This document shows, piece after piece, positions 33,825-43,329 of a stretch of DNA of 64,000 nt. Position numbers and translations under genes: made by a program. The DNA is from Pseudomonas sp. LRP2-20 (GTDB lineage Bacteria; Pseudomonadota; Gammaproteobacteria; Pseudomonadales; Pseudomonadaceae): contig NZ_AP025944.1 in assembly GCF_024349685.1 (NCBI RefSeq), positions 254,001 through 318,000 on the forward strand, written 5' to 3'. The notes under the pieces are model-generated. The model saw nothing but the letters and a program-made list of their open reading frames with translations. It made no database searches and was not told the DNA's origin. The stretch's first letter is position 1. Every line of letters begins with the position of its first letter.

Positions 33825-35054
33825 TTAGAACAGGACGCGCGAACGGATGGTGCCTTTGACCTGCTGCAGCTTTTCCTGCGCCAGGTCGGAGTACTCGGCG
33901 TCAACGTCGATTACCACGTAACCCACTTTCTCGTTGGTCTGCAGGAACTGACCGGAGATGTTGATGCCGTTCTCGGCGAAGACCTTGTTGATCTCGCTGA
34001 GCACGCCCGGGATGTTTTCGTGGATGTGCAGCAGGCGGTGCTTGCCTGGGTGCGCCGGCAGGGCAACTTCAGGGAAGTTGACCGACGATACCGAGGTACC
34101 GTTGTCGCTGTACTTGACCAGCTTCTCTGCCACTTCCAGGCCGATGTTGGCCTGGGCTTCGGCAGTGGAACCGCCGATGTGCGGGGTCAGGATCACGTTG
34201 TCCAGGCCGCGCAGCGGGCTTTCGAACTCTTCGTCGTTGGAGCGCGGCTCGACCGGGAACACGTCGATGGCGGCGCCGATCAGGTGCTTGTCCTTGATCG
34301 CAGCGGCCAGGTGGTCCAGCTCGACCACGGTGCCACGGGCGGCGTTGATCAGGATCGAGCCCTTCTTCATCGCACGGATCTCTTTCTCGCCGATCATCCA
34401 CTGGGTGGACGGCAGCTCAGGCACGTGCAGCGAAACGATGTCGGCCAGGCCCAGCAGTTCGTTGAGGCTGGTGACCTGCACGGCGTTGCCCAGCGGCAGC
34501 TTGGTCAGCGGATCGTAGAAGTACACCTGCATGCCCAGGTTTTCCGCCAGGACCGACAGTTGGGTGCCGATCGAGCCGTAGCCGACGATGCCCAGCTTCT
34601 TGCCGCGGATCTCGAACGAGTTGGCCGCGCTCTTGATCCAGCCGCCACGGTGGCAGGAAGCGTTCTTCTCCGGGATGCCGCGCAGCAGCAGGATGGCTTC
34701 GGCCAGCACCAGCTCGGCCACCGAACGGGTGTTGGAGTAGGGGGCGTTGAAGACGGCGATACCACGCTCGCGGGCTGCAGCCAGGTCGACCTGGTTGGTG
34801 CCGATGCAGAAGCAGCCGACGGCGACCAGTTTCTTGGCACAGTCGAAGATTTCTTCGGTCAGTTGGGTGCGCGAGCGAATGCCGATGAAGTGGGCATCGG
34901 CGATCTTTTCCTTCAGCTCGGCATCCGGCAAGGAACCGGTGAGGTATTCGATGTTGGTGTAGCCGGCGGCCTTGAGGGTATCGACCGCGTTCTGGTGCAC
35001 ACCTTCAAGAAGAAGGAACCGGATCTTGCTCTTGTCGAGAGAAGTCTTGCTCAT
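33825..35054 (-). CDS. serA: D-3-phosphoglycerate dehydrogenase SerA
   Basis: A 409-residue enzyme oxidising 3-phosphoglycerate in the first step of serine synthesis. The Rossmann motif is GKKLGIVGYGSIGTQLSVLAE. The catalytic His region is VILTPHIGGSTAEAQ, and a C-terminal ACT domain (about the last 75 residues, HRLLHIHENIPGVLSEINKVF) gives serine feedback. The ATG is at 35054 (MSKTSLDKSKIRFLLLEG); a longer open frame extends upstream only as a shadow of the divergent gene. SerA can also reduce 2-oxoglutarate to D-2-hydroxyglutarate, which links it to its neighbour. Confidence 0.97.
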   Translation of the reverse strand: MSKTSLDKSKIRFLLLEGVHQNAVDTLKAAGYTNIEYLTGSLPDAELKEKIADAHFIGIRSRTQLTEEIFDCAKKLVAVGCFCIGTNQVDLAAARERGIAVFNAPYSNTRSVAELVLAEAILLLRGIPEKNASCHRGGWIKSAANSFEIRGKKLGIVGYGSIGTQLSVLAENLGMQVYFYDPLTKLPLGNAVQVTSLNELLGLADIVSLHVPELPSTQWMIGEKEIRAMKKGSILINAARGTVVELDHLAAAIKDKHLIGAAIDVFPVEPRSNDEEFESPLRGLDNVILTPHIGGSTAEAQANIGLEVAEKLVKYSDNGTSVSSVNFPEVALPAHPGKHRLLHIHENIPGVLSEINKVFAENGINISGQFLQTNEKVGYVVIDVDAEYSDLAQEKLQQVKGTIRSRVLF

Positions 35055-35225
35055 CTGCGTAAACCTGTATCCCGGAGAAAAAATGGCGAGGACTGATGCC
35101 AGGCGCTTGGGCAGCCTTAGCATGAACAGCGGGAGCGCTATGCTAGCATACGCGACACAATCTGAGCTTATCCCGACAGGTGAAGAGTGCTCAGGGTGAC
35201 TATGAATAAGTCGAGAGTTCCTGCG

Positions 35226-36623
35226 ATGACCCACCCCGCGGTAATTGATGAGCTGAAGACACTTGTCGACCCTGGCAAGGTCCTGACCGACCCCGCTTCC
35301 CTGGAGGCCTATGGCAAGGACTGGACCAAGCATTACCCGCCAGCGCCCACAGCCATCGTGTTCCCCAAGTCGGTAGCGCAGGTGCAAGCCATCGTCCGCT
35401 GGGCCAACCAGCATCAGGTGGCGCTGGTGCCGTCCGGCGGGCGTACCGGGCTGTCTGCCGGAGCCGTGGCGGCCAATGGCGAAGTCGTCGTCGCCTTCGA
35501 CTACATGAACCAGATTCTTGATTTCAATGCCTTCGACCGCACCGTGGTGTGCCAGCCGGGCGTGGTCACTCGCCAACTGCAGGCCTTTGCCGAAGAGCAG
35601 GGCCTTTATTACCCGGTGGACTTCGCTTCCAGCGGCTCCAGCCAGATTGGCGGCAACATCGGCACCAATGCCGGCGGTATCAAGGTCATCCGCTACGGCA
35701 TGACCCGCAACTGGGTGGCTGGCCTGAAAGTGGTCACCGGCAAGGGCGAACTGCTGGAGTTGAACAAGGGCCTGATCAAGAACGCCACCGGCTATGACCT
35801 GCGCCAGCTGTTCATCGGCGCCGAAGGCACCCTTGGCTTCGTGGTCGAAGCGACCATGCGCCTTGACCGCGCCCCGCGCAACCTCACGGCCATGGTGTTG
35901 GGCACGCCGGACTTCGACTCGATCATGCCGGTGCTGCATGCCTTTCAGGGCAAGCTCGACCTGACCGCTTTCGAGTTCTTTTCCGATAAGGGCCTGGCCA
36001 AGATCATGGCCCGTGGTGATGTGCCGGCCCCGTTCGCTACCGACTGCCCGTTCTATGCCTTGCTGGAGTTCGAGGCCAGCACCGATGAGGTGGCCAACCA
36101 GGCGTTGGCCACCTTCGAGCACTGCGTCGAGCAGGGCTGGGTGCTGGATGGGGTGATGAGCCAGAGCGAAGCCCAGCTGAAGAACCTGTGGAAGCTGCGC
36201 GAATACCTGTCCGAGACCATCTCCCACTGGACACCCTACAAGAACGACATTTCCGTGACCGTTTCCAAGGTGCCGGGGTTCCTGCGCGACATCGATGCCA
36301 TCGTCAGCACCCATTACCCCGACTATGAAGTGGTCTGGTACGGCCACATCGGCGACGGCAACCTGCACCTGAACATCCTCAAGCCCGAGCACATGAGCAA
36401 GGATGACTTCTTTGCCTCATGCACCAAGGTCAACAAGTGGGTGTTCGAGATCGTCGAGCGCTACAACGGCTCGATCTCGGCCGAGCACGGCGTGGGCATG
36501 ACCAAGCGCGACTACCTGGGCTACAGCCGTTCGCCAGATGAAATTGCCTGCATGAAGGCAATTAAGGCCGTCTTCGACCCTAACGGCATCATGAATCCGG
36601 GTAAGATCTTTGCTCCTGAATAA
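35226..36623 (+). CDS. FAD-linked D-2-hydroxyglutarate dehydrogenase
   Basis: A 465-residue flavoprotein of the GlcD/D2HGDH type. FAD-binding motifs: PSGGRTGLSAGAVA and QIGGNIGTNAGGIKVIRYG. The C-terminal oxidase domain shows HIGDGNLHLN and AEHGVGMTKRDYL. In Pseudomonas the homologue divergent from serA oxidises the D-2-hydroxyglutarate that SerA makes, pulling serine synthesis forward. That published pairing supports this call over glycolate oxidase. In-frame starts at 35187 and 35202 also exist; 35226 gives the family N-terminus MTHPAVIDELK. A FAH-family gene follows 24 bases later. Confidence 0.9.
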   Translation: MTHPAVIDELKTLVDPGKVLTDPASLEAYGKDWTKHYPPAPTAIVFPKSVAQVQAIVRWANQHQVALVPSGGRTGLSAGAVAANGEVVVAFDYMNQILDFNAFDRTVVCQPGVVTRQLQAFAEEQGLYYPVDFASSGSSQIGGNIGTNAGGIKVIRYGMTRNWVAGLKVVTGKGELLELNKGLIKNATGYDLRQLFIGAEGTLGFVVEATMRLDRAPRNLTAMVLGTPDFDSIMPVLHAFQGKLDLTAFEFFSDKGLAKIMARGDVPAPFATDCPFYALLEFEASTDEVANQALATFEHCVEQGWVLDGVMSQSEAQLKNLWKLREYLSETISHWTPYKNDISVTVSKVPGFLRDIDAIVSTHYPDYEVVWYGHIGDGNLHLNILKPEHMSKDDFFASCTKVNKWVFEIVERYNGSISAEHGVGMTKRDYLGYSRSPDEIACMKAIKAVFDPNGIMNPGKIFAPE

Positions 36624-36647
36624 AAGCAGTAAGCAAAGGAGTCGGCC

Positions 36648-37313
36648 ATGAGTTACCAGCACCAGTACGTAGACGGCACGCGCATTCATTTCCCGCTGGG
36701 CAAGGTGGTGTGCATCGGCCGCAACTATGCCGAACATGCCAAGGAACTGGACAACCCCATTCCTTCCGAGCCGCTGCTGTTCATCAAGCCGGGCAGTTGC
36801 GTGGTGCCGCTGGAAGGCGGGTTCAAGATCCCGACCGACCGTGGCTCGGTTCACTACGAGGCCGAAATCGCCGTGCTGCTGGGCAAGCCGCTGTCGTCCA
36901 GTGCCTCCGAGGAAGAGGTGCTGGATGCGATCTCCGGTTACGCCCCGGCGCTGGACCTGACCCTGCGCGACGTGCAGGCCAAGCTCAAGGAAAAGGGCCT
37001 GCCCTGGGAGCTGTGCAAGAGCTTTGACGGCGCTTGCGTGCTGCCACCGTTCGTTTCCGCGGCATCCTTTGAAGACGTGACCGACATTCCGGTGCGCCTG
37101 ACCATCAATGGCGAAGTGCGCCAGGACGGCAACAGCGCGATGATGCTCAACCCGATCGTGCCGATCATCCAGTACATGGCGGCGCATTTCTCGCTGCAGG
37201 CGGGGGATGTGATCCTGACCGGCACCCCGGCCGGTGTCGGGCCGTTCACTGTCGGTGACGAACTGGTGCTGGAGCTGCCGGGCGTCTGCCGTTTCGAGAG
37301 CCGGGTGCTCTGA
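36648..37313 (+). CDS. Fumarylacetoacetate hydrolase-family protein (acylpyruvase-like)
   Basis: A 221-residue FAH-fold enzyme. The metal site is in VHYEAEIAVLLG, and the family pattern includes CIGRNYAEHAKELDN, FIKPGSCVVP, ALDLTLRDVQAKLKEKGLPWELCKSFD and GDVILTGTPAGVGPF. Members cleave acylpyruvates or decarboxylate oxaloacetate. AAAGGAG precedes the ATG. It is probably in one transcript with the D-2-hydroxyglutarate dehydrogenase gene. Confidence 0.92.
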   Translation: MSYQHQYVDGTRIHFPLGKVVCIGRNYAEHAKELDNPIPSEPLLFIKPGSCVVPLEGGFKIPTDRGSVHYEAEIAVLLGKPLSSSASEEEVLDAISGYAPALDLTLRDVQAKLKEKGLPWELCKSFDGACVLPPFVSAASFEDVTDIPVRLTINGEVRQDGNSAMMLNPIVPIIQYMAAHFSLQAGDVILTGTPAGVGPFTVGDELVLELPGVCRFESRVL

Positions 37314-37328
37314 GCCGATACCGCGCTG

Positions 37329-37423
37329 GCCTTCTTCGCGGGTAAACCCGCTCCCACAGGAAAATCATAAGCCTCAAGCCTTGTGAGGTTGCTGTGGGAG
37401 CGGGTTTACCCGCGAAGCAGGCG
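37329..37423. repeat. REP pair, GCGGGTAAACCCGCTCCCAC core
   Basis: Two inverted units of the TAAA subtype, about 28 bases apart, in the spacer before the first SdiA-regulated gene. Confidence 0.9.
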
Positions 37424-37496
37424 ACGCGGTTTACCGATTTTTCACACCTGATCCGGATAATGCGCGGATCTTCGCCCATTTCCCCAGGACTTTTGC

Positions 37497-38420
37497 ATGC
37501 CAGCATCCACCAGCGCCCCCGCCTCCCCCAAGCGCCGCTTCTACCTGCGCTGGCCCTTCGGCCTGGCTGTTGCAGCGGTGATCGGTTACGGCGTGGCGGT
37601 TGCCATGCACTGGGATGACCGCGGCATGCTGTGGGTCAAGGAAAGCTTCGAAACCAGCGCCGAGCGCAGCGAGAGCGTGTGGCTGCCGGACTATCAGGTC
37701 GATATCGACGCCAAGGTGTTGCCGGGTATGGAAGATGACGAAGCCTCGGACGTTGCCTTCAACCCGCGTACCCGCACACTGTTCGCGGTGATGGGCAAAA
37801 ACCCGTTCCTGGTCGAGCTCAGCCTCGACGGCGACGTGCTGCGCAAGATTCCACTGGTAGGCTGGAGCAACCCGGAAGGCGTCGCCGTGATGGAAGATGG
37901 CAATGTGGCGATCACCGATGAACGCCTGCACGACCTGACCGTGGTCAAGGTGGACGCACAAACTACCTCGCTGAACCACGCGGACTTCCAGAGCCACAAC
38001 CTGGGCGAGTCGGTGAAGCGCAACAAGGGCTTCGAAGGCGTGGCCTGGGACCCGATGCGTCAGCGTCTGGTAATCGGCGAGGAGCGGCCGCCGAAGCTGT
38101 ACACCTGGAGCAGCGACGGGCGCAGCCCGCTCAAAGGTGACAAGCAGGCACTGGCCAGCGACGAGCTCGACCTGCGCAACCTGTCGGCCCTGGGGGTAGA
38201 TCCGCGCACCGGGCATCTGCTGGTGCTGTCGGCCGACTCCAACATGCTGCTGGAGCTTGACGAGCAAGGCCAACAGGTCAGCTTCATGACCTTACTGGGT
38301 GGCTTCAACGGTCTGGAGCACACCATCCCGCGTGCCGAAGGCGTTGCCATGGACGATCAGGGCAACCTGTACATGGTCAGCGAGCCGAACCTGTTCTATC
38401 GATTCAAGAAAAGCCAGTAG
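37497..38420 (+). CDS. SdiA-regulated domain protein 1
   Basis: A 307-residue protein with an N-terminal membrane anchor (about residues 17-35) and a periplasmic beta-propeller of the SdiA-regulated/YjiK family. Blade motifs: DDEASDVAFNPRTRTLFAVMG, WSNPEGVAVMEDGNVAITDE, KRNKGFEGVAWDPMRQRLVI, PRAEGVAMDDQGNLYMVSEPNLFY. A paralogue follows 81 bases later. Function is unknown; the E. coli family was named for control by the quorum receptor SdiA. Confidence 0.88.
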   Translation: MPASTSAPASPKRRFYLRWPFGLAVAAVIGYGVAVAMHWDDRGMLWVKESFETSAERSESVWLPDYQVDIDAKVLPGMEDDEASDVAFNPRTRTLFAVMGKNPFLVELSLDGDVLRKIPLVGWSNPEGVAVMEDGNVAITDERLHDLTVVKVDAQTTSLNHADFQSHNLGESVKRNKGFEGVAWDPMRQRLVIGEERPPKLYTWSSDGRSPLKGDKQALASDELDLRNLSALGVDPRTGHLLVLSADSNMLLELDEQGQQVSFMTLLGGFNGLEHTIPRAEGVAMDDQGNLYMVSEPNLFYRFKKSQ

Positions 38421-38501
38421 CACTATCAGCCCGTCCGGACATTAAGTTTCACTTCAGTCGGCCATGCTTGGATTCGCCTCCTTCATGTCGAGTCTGTCGT
38501 T

Positions 38502-39404
38502 ATGCGTCGCTTTGTTCGTCCGCCGCTGCTCCTGGCTTTTGTCGGGCTGCTGTTCTTGGGTTTGGCTGGGCAGGAATATCGCCTGTTCGAGCGTGGCTGG
38601 TTCAACCTCAAGGCCTGGTGGCAGCCGGCTGAGCAAGGCATGGGCCTCGATCGCTACCAGGTGGTGGTGGAGGCGCAGCCGGTCGAAGGGCTGGACGACG
38701 ACCTTTCGGCACTGACCTACGACCCCGACCGCAAGACGCTTTTCACCGTTACCAATGCCCGCTCGGAACTGATCGAGCTGTCGCTGGATGGTCGCATCCT
38801 GCGCCGGGTGCCGCTGTCCGGCTTCGGTGACCCAGAGGCCATCGAATATGTCGGGCCCAACAACTATGTGATTACCGATGAGCGCCAGCAGCGGCTGATT
38901 CGTGTGCGCCTGGACGATGACACGCTGTTCCTCGACGCTGCGGATGCCGAGCAGCTGAGCCTGGGCATCGGCCTCAATGGCAACAAGGGGTTCGAGGGTC
39001 TGGCCTACGACTCGGCGGGCCAGCGCCTGTTCGTGGCCAAGGAGCGCGACCCGATGCTGATCTATGAAGTACGTGGTTTCCCGCATCAGAACCCGGACCA
39101 GCCTTATGCCGTGCATGTGGTGCAGGACCGCCAGCGCGATGCGAGGTTGTTCGTGCGCGACTTGTCGAGCTTGCAGTTCGATGAGCGCAGTGGTCACCTG
39201 CTGGCGCTTTCCGATGAGTCGCGGCTGGTGCTGGAGCTGGATGTCGAGGGGAAGCCGCTGAGCACCTTGTCGCTGCGCAAGGGGTTCCAGGGGTTGAAGG
39301 CAACGGTGCCACAGGCGGAGGGGATTGCGATGGATGAGGCAGGGACCCTTTATCTGGTCAGCGAGCCGAACCTCTTTTATGTGTTCAAGCAGCAGGCAGA
39401 TTGA
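38502..39404 (+). CDS. SdiA-regulated domain protein 2
   Basis: A 300-residue paralogue of the previous gene. It has a membrane anchor (LLLAFVGLLFLGLAGQEY), then DDDLSALTYDPDRKTLFTVTN, GFGDPEAIEYVGPNNYVITDE, NGNKGFEGLAYDSAGQRLFVA and PQAEGIAMDEAGTLYLVSEPNLFY. The duplication is old, as the blades differ throughout. Both look like periplasmic propellers and may form a pair. Confidence 0.88.
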   Translation: MRRFVRPPLLLAFVGLLFLGLAGQEYRLFERGWFNLKAWWQPAEQGMGLDRYQVVVEAQPVEGLDDDLSALTYDPDRKTLFTVTNARSELIELSLDGRILRRVPLSGFGDPEAIEYVGPNNYVITDERQQRLIRVRLDDDTLFLDAADAEQLSLGIGLNGNKGFEGLAYDSAGQRLFVAKERDPMLIYEVRGFPHQNPDQPYAVHVVQDRQRDARLFVRDLSSLQFDERSGHLLALSDESRLVLELDVEGKPLSTLSLRKGFQGLKATVPQAEGIAMDEAGTLYLVSEPNLFYVFKQQAD

Positions 39405-39415
39405 TTGCCTGTGAT

Positions 39416-39507
39416 GGCCACTTCGCGGGTAAACCCGTTGCCACAGGGTTCTCCACAGATTGAGAGGCTTGTGGAGTCCCTGGTGGAAGCGGGTTTACCC
39501 GCGAATA
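39416..39507. repeat. REP pair, GCGGGTAAACCCG type
   Basis: Both units carry changes (TTGCCACAG on the left; CTGGTGGAAGCGGG on the right). Located between convergent genes, ending three bases before the rpiA stop. Confidence 0.87.
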
Positions 39508-39510
39508 CCT

Positions 39511-40185
39511 TTACTCGGCCTTGAGGGTCTTCACGCCTTCAGCGGTACCCAGCAGCAGCAGGTCGGCAGGGCGCGCCGCGAACAGGCCGTTGGTCACCAC
39601 GCCGACGATGGCGTTGATCTGTGCTTCCAGCTCCACCGGGTTGGTGATCTGCAGGTTGTGCACATCGAGGATCACGTTGCCGTTGTCGGTCACCACGCCT
39701 TCCCGGTACACCGGGTCGCCGCCCAGTTTCACCAGCTGACGCGCCACGTGGCTGCGGGCCATCGGAATGACCTCGACCGGCAGCGGGAAGGCACCCAGCA
39801 CAGGTACCAGCTTGCTGCCATCGGCGATGCAGATGAAGGTCTTGGCCACGGCCGCGACGATCTTCTCGCGGGTCAGGGCCGCGCCACCGCCCTTGATCAG
39901 GTTCAGGTGTGCGTCGCTTTCGTCGGCGCCGTCGACATAGAACTCCAGCTCGCTGACGCTGTTCAGCTCGTAGACCGGGATGCCATGGCCCTTCAGACGC
40001 TGGGCAGTGGCCTCGGAGCTGGCGACCGCGCCATCGAAGGCGGTCTTGTGCTGGGCCAGGGCGTCAATGAAGAAGTTGGCGGTCGAACCGGTGCCGACGC
40101 CGACGACGCTCTTTTCATCCAGCTTCGGCAGAATGAAGTCGACAGCGGCCTGGGCGACGGCCTGTTTGAGTTGGTCCTGGGTCAT
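39511..40185 (-). CDS. rpiA: Ribose-5-phosphate isomerase A
   Basis: A 224-residue cytosolic isomerase interconverting ribose-5-phosphate and ribulose-5-phosphate. Motifs: [61 protein letters not shown] (catalytic Asp, Glu and Lys), then [13 protein letters not shown]. Full length. Divergent from ilvA with 133 bases between. Confidence 0.97.
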   Translation of the reverse strand: MTQDQLKQAVAQAAVDFILPKLDEKSVVGVGTGSTANFFIDALAQHKTAFDGAVASSEATAQRLKGHGIPVYELNSVSELEFYVDGADESDAHLNLIKGGGAALTREKIVAAVAKTFICIADGSKLVPVLGAFPLPVEVIPMARSHVARQLVKLGGDPVYREGVVTDNGNVILDVHNLQITNPVELEAQINAIVGVVTNGLFAARPADLLLLGTAEGVKTLKAE

Positions 40186-40318
40186 GCGGGCTCCGGAAAG
40201 GGGCAGGGCGGTAATGAAAGGAGCCTAGTATAACGGCTCGGGCGGCTTTGCTGTGGTCGCCCGACGTAGCGCTGGGGTAGACTCGCAGCCCTTGTCCCGC
40301 GGCCAGTGATGCTTTCCG

Positions 40319-41833
40319 ATGCTCGAACAGTACGTCAAGAAGATCCTCACCTCGCGCGTCTACGACGTCGCTGTCGAAACCCCGTTGCAGAGCGCCGGGC
40401 AGCTGAGCAAGCGCCTGGGCAACCAGATCTTGCTCAAGCGCGAAGACTTGCAGCCGGTGTTCTCGTTCAAGATCCGCGGGGCGTACAACAAGCTGGCGCA
40501 GTTGACCCAGGAAGAGCTGGCCCGTGGCGTGGTCACCGCTTCGGCTGGCAACCATGCCCAGGGCGTGGCCCTGGCGGCTCGCGAGCTGGGCATCAAAGCC
40601 ACCATCGTGATGCCCAAGACCACCCCGGAGATCAAGGTCGAAGGTGTGCGCTCGCGCGGCGGCAAGGTGGTGCTGCATGGCGATTCGTTCCCCGAAGCGC
40701 TGGCCTACTCGCTGAAACTGGTCGACGAGAAAGGCTTCGTCTATATCCACCCCTACGACGACCCGCACACCATCGCCGGCCAGGGCACCGTGGCGATGGA
40801 AATTCTCCGTCAGCACCCGGGCCAGCTGGACGCGATCTTCGTTCCGGTGGGCGGCGGTGGCCTGATTGCCGGTATCGCGGCCTATGTGAAATACCTGCGC
40901 CCGGAAATCAAGGTGATTGGTGTCGAGCCGGACGACTCCAACTGCCTGCAAGCAGCGATGGCGGCTGGCGAGCGCGTGGTGCTGCCGCAGGTCGGGCTGT
41001 TCGCCGACGGCGTGGCGGTGGCGCAGATCGGCCAGCACACCTTCGACATCTGCCGCCACCATGTGGATGAGGTGGTGACGGTAAGTACCGACGAGATCTG
41101 CGCGGCAATCAAGGATATCTACGACGATACCCGCTCGATCACCGAACCTGCTGGTGCGCTGGGTGTTGCGGGCATCAAGAAGTACGTCGAGCTCAAGGGC
41201 GTGACCGGGCAGACCCTGGTCGCCATCGACTCGGGCGCCAACGTCAACTTCGACCGCCTGCGCCATGTCGCCGAGCGCGCCGAGCTGGGCGAGAAGCGCG
41301 AAGCCATCATCGCCGTGACCATCCCTGAGCGCCCGGGCAGCTTCAAGGCTTTCTGCGAGGCCATCGGCAAGCGCCAGATCACCGAATTCAACTACCGCAA
41401 GCACACGTCCGATGAGGCGCACATCTTTGTCGGCGTGCAGACCCACCCGGAAAACGACCCGCGTGCGGCGCTGGTGCAGCACCTGATCGATCAGGGCTTC
41501 CCGGTGACCGACCTGACCGACAACGAACTGGCCAAGCTGCACATCCGCCATATGGTCGGAGGCCATTCGGCGGGCGCCAGCGACGAGATCGTGCTGCGCT
41601 TCGAGTTCCCCGAGCGGCCGGGGGCGTTGTTCAACTTCCTCACCAAGCTGGGCGGGCGCTGGAATATCTCGATGTTCCACTACCGCAACCACGGTGCGGC
41701 TGACGGGCGTGTGGTCGCTGGCCTGCAGGTGCCGGAGGATGAGCGCCACCTGGTGCCAGCGGCGCTGGCCAAGATCGGCTACCCGTATTGGGACGAGACC
41801 GATAACCCGGCGTACAAGCTGTTCCTGGGCTGA
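40319..41833 (+). CDS. ilvA: Threonine ammonia-lyase, biosynthetic (IlvA)
   Basis: A 504-residue PLP enzyme converting threonine to 2-oxobutyrate, the first step of isoleucine synthesis. The PLP lysine is Lys51 in VFSFKIRGAYNKL, and the phosphate loop is PVGGGGLIAGIAAY. The C-terminal 170 residues contain two ACT-like regulatory repeats (EAIIAVTIPERPGSFKAFC and EIVLRFEFPERPGALFNFL), as in the isoleucine-inhibited form. Length matches E. coli IlvA. Confidence 0.96.
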   Translation: MLEQYVKKILTSRVYDVAVETPLQSAGQLSKRLGNQILLKREDLQPVFSFKIRGAYNKLAQLTQEELARGVVTASAGNHAQGVALAARELGIKATIVMPKTTPEIKVEGVRSRGGKVVLHGDSFPEALAYSLKLVDEKGFVYIHPYDDPHTIAGQGTVAMEILRQHPGQLDAIFVPVGGGGLIAGIAAYVKYLRPEIKVIGVEPDDSNCLQAAMAAGERVVLPQVGLFADGVAVAQIGQHTFDICRHHVDEVVTVSTDEICAAIKDIYDDTRSITEPAGALGVAGIKKYVELKGVTGQTLVAIDSGANVNFDRLRHVAERAELGEKREAIIAVTIPERPGSFKAFCEAIGKRQITEFNYRKHTSDEAHIFVGVQTHPENDPRAALVQHLIDQGFPVTDLTDNELAKLHIRHMVGGHSAGASDEIVLRFEFPERPGALFNFLTKLGGRWNISMFHYRNHGAADGRVVAGLQVPEDERHLVPAALAKIGYPYWDETDNPAYKLFLG

Positions 41834-41852
41834 GAAGCTAAGCTAGGGCTGA

Positions 41853-41948
41853 TGGCTTTTTCGTGGGCAAGCCCGCTGCCACAGGAGCTCCGAGTAATTC
41901 AGAGCCTGCGCAGTACCTGTGGGAGCGGGCTTGCCCGCGAAGAGGCTA
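41853..41948. repeat. REP pair after ilvA
   Basis: Inverted units; the left one reads CGTGGGCAAGCCCGCTGCCA with two changes, the right one is intact. Confidence 0.88.
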
Positions 41949-41982
41949 ACGAAAAAATGGCCTGCTGAAGGACAACTGGGAA

Positions 41983-42408
41983 ATGGAACACCTGACCACA
42001 CTCAAGACCCTGCACATCATCGCCACCGCGCTGTTGCTGCTGGGCGCCCTCGGTCTGGCAATCTGGACCGTGCGCGCTCGTCGCCAGGGTGATGCCGAGG
42101 CCTATGCCAAGCTGCTGCGCCGGCCGCTGGTGTTCGTCTGGCTGGTGATGGGGGTGTGCCTGGTGAGCATGCCGTTCACCGGCTGGTGGCTGGTGCACCT
42201 GGTGGGCTGGCCGCTGGGGCAGACCTGGGTGCTGGCGTCCAGCGTCATCTATACGCTTGGCGCGTTTGCCGGCTGGTGGCTGCTGGTGCGGCTGAACCGG
42301 CTGCGCAAGGCTGAAGTGGTGGGGCTGCGGTTTACCCTGGTGCTGGCTGTGTTCAGCGGGGTGTGCTTGCTGTCCATTGCCGGGCTCATGGGCGCCAAGC
42401 CAGTCTGA
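41983..42408 (+). CDS. DUF2269-family integral membrane protein
   Basis: A 141-residue protein with four hydrophobic helices (starts MEHLTTLKTLHIIATALLLLG). The N-terminal His in LKTLHII and the internal WWLVH pattern match the DUF2269 family, possibly heme-related but not proven. It sits alone between two REP pairs. Confidence 0.82.
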   Translation: MEHLTTLKTLHIIATALLLLGALGLAIWTVRARRQGDAEAYAKLLRRPLVFVWLVMGVCLVSMPFTGWWLVHLVGWPLGQTWVLASSVIYTLGAFAGWWLLVRLNRLRKAEVVGLRFTLVLAVFSGVCLLSIAGLMGAKPV

Positions 42409-42427
42409 CAGCCCTGTTTTACCAATG

Positions 42428-42520
42428 CCGGCCTCTTCGCGGGTGAACCCGCTCCCACAGGTACTGCGGTGCTCTGAAGGGCAGTGATATTCCTGTGGGT
42501 TTAACCCGCGAAGAGGCCGG
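42428..42520. repeat. REP pair with a deletion in the right unit
   Basis: The left unit is intact apart from one base (GCGGGTGAACCCGCTCCCAC). The right unit reads CCTGTGGGTTTAACCCGCGA and lacks the AGCGGG part of the core. Confidence 0.85.
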
Positions 42521-42531
42521 ATCAGGAATGC

Positions 42532-43188
42532 TCAATCCCTGAGAGAAATCACCGGCCAGCCACGCTTCTCGGCCTCGGCCCGCAGATTCGGGTCCGGGTC
42601 CACCGCCACCGCATGCCTCACCCGCTCCAGCAACGGTAGGTCATTCATCGAGTCGCTATAGAAATAGCTGTCCTCGAGATCAAAGCCGTTCTCCATCATC
42701 CAGCGCTCCAGCCGCGTCACCTTGCCTTCACGGAAACACGCTATATCGGTACTACGCCCGGTATAGCGGCCGTCGTGGGTCTCGCATTCGGTTGCCAGCA
42801 GCACCCGCACACCCAGGCGCCGGGCGATGGGCGCGGTGACGAAGCGGTTGGTGGCCGTGATGATCACCAGCTGGTCGCCAGCCTCGCGGTGCTGCTGCAG
42901 CAACGCCAGGGCCTTGGGCAGGATGATCGGCTCGATGCAGTCACGCATGAAGTCGCGGTGCCATTCGTCGAGCTGGGCCGGCTCGGTGGCGGCCAGGATC
43001 TCCATGGAAAAGGCCAGGTAGGCCTGCAGGTCCAGGGTGCCGTTCAGGTAGTCCTGGTAGAAAGCATCGTTGCGATTCTTGTACGCAACCGGGTCGAGAA
43101 TGCCCCGTTCGCACAGGTAGTCACCCCAGGCGTGGTCACTGTCACCACCGAGGAGGGTATTGTCCAGGTCGAATAAAGCCAGGCGCAT
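42532..43188 (-). CDS. HAD-IB family phosphatase (SerB-like)
   Basis: A 218-residue HAD hydrolase. Motif I is [17 protein letters not shown] (Asp7, Asp9), motif II VIITATN, motif [19 protein letters not shown]. The subfamily (HAD-IB, TIGR01490-like) resembles phosphoserine phosphatase but lacks its ACT domain. Start chosen at the ATG at 43188; a longer frame reaches 43251. Divergent from rppH. Substrate unknown. Confidence 0.9.
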   Translation of the reverse strand: MRLALFDLDNTLLGGDSDHAWGDYLCERGILDPVAYKNRNDAFYQDYLNGTLDLQAYLAFSMEILAATEPAQLDEWHRDFMRDCIEPIILPKALALLQQHREAGDQLVIITATNRFVTAPIARRLGVRVLLATECETHDGRYTGRSTDIACFREGKVTRLERWMMENGFDLEDSYFYSDSMNDLPLLERVRHAVAVDPDPNLRAEAEKRGWPVISLRD

Positions 43189-43329
43189 CGCGGTCACTCG
43201 TCTCAGCCACAGGGTAGGCCCGCAGAATACGGAGTTTTCACCGCACTGCACATAAGCTTGGCGGGCGCGTTGCTGCGCTCGCAGGCTTTGTGGAACAATG
43301 CGGTGACATGCGTTTGCGAGGTTGCTGCC

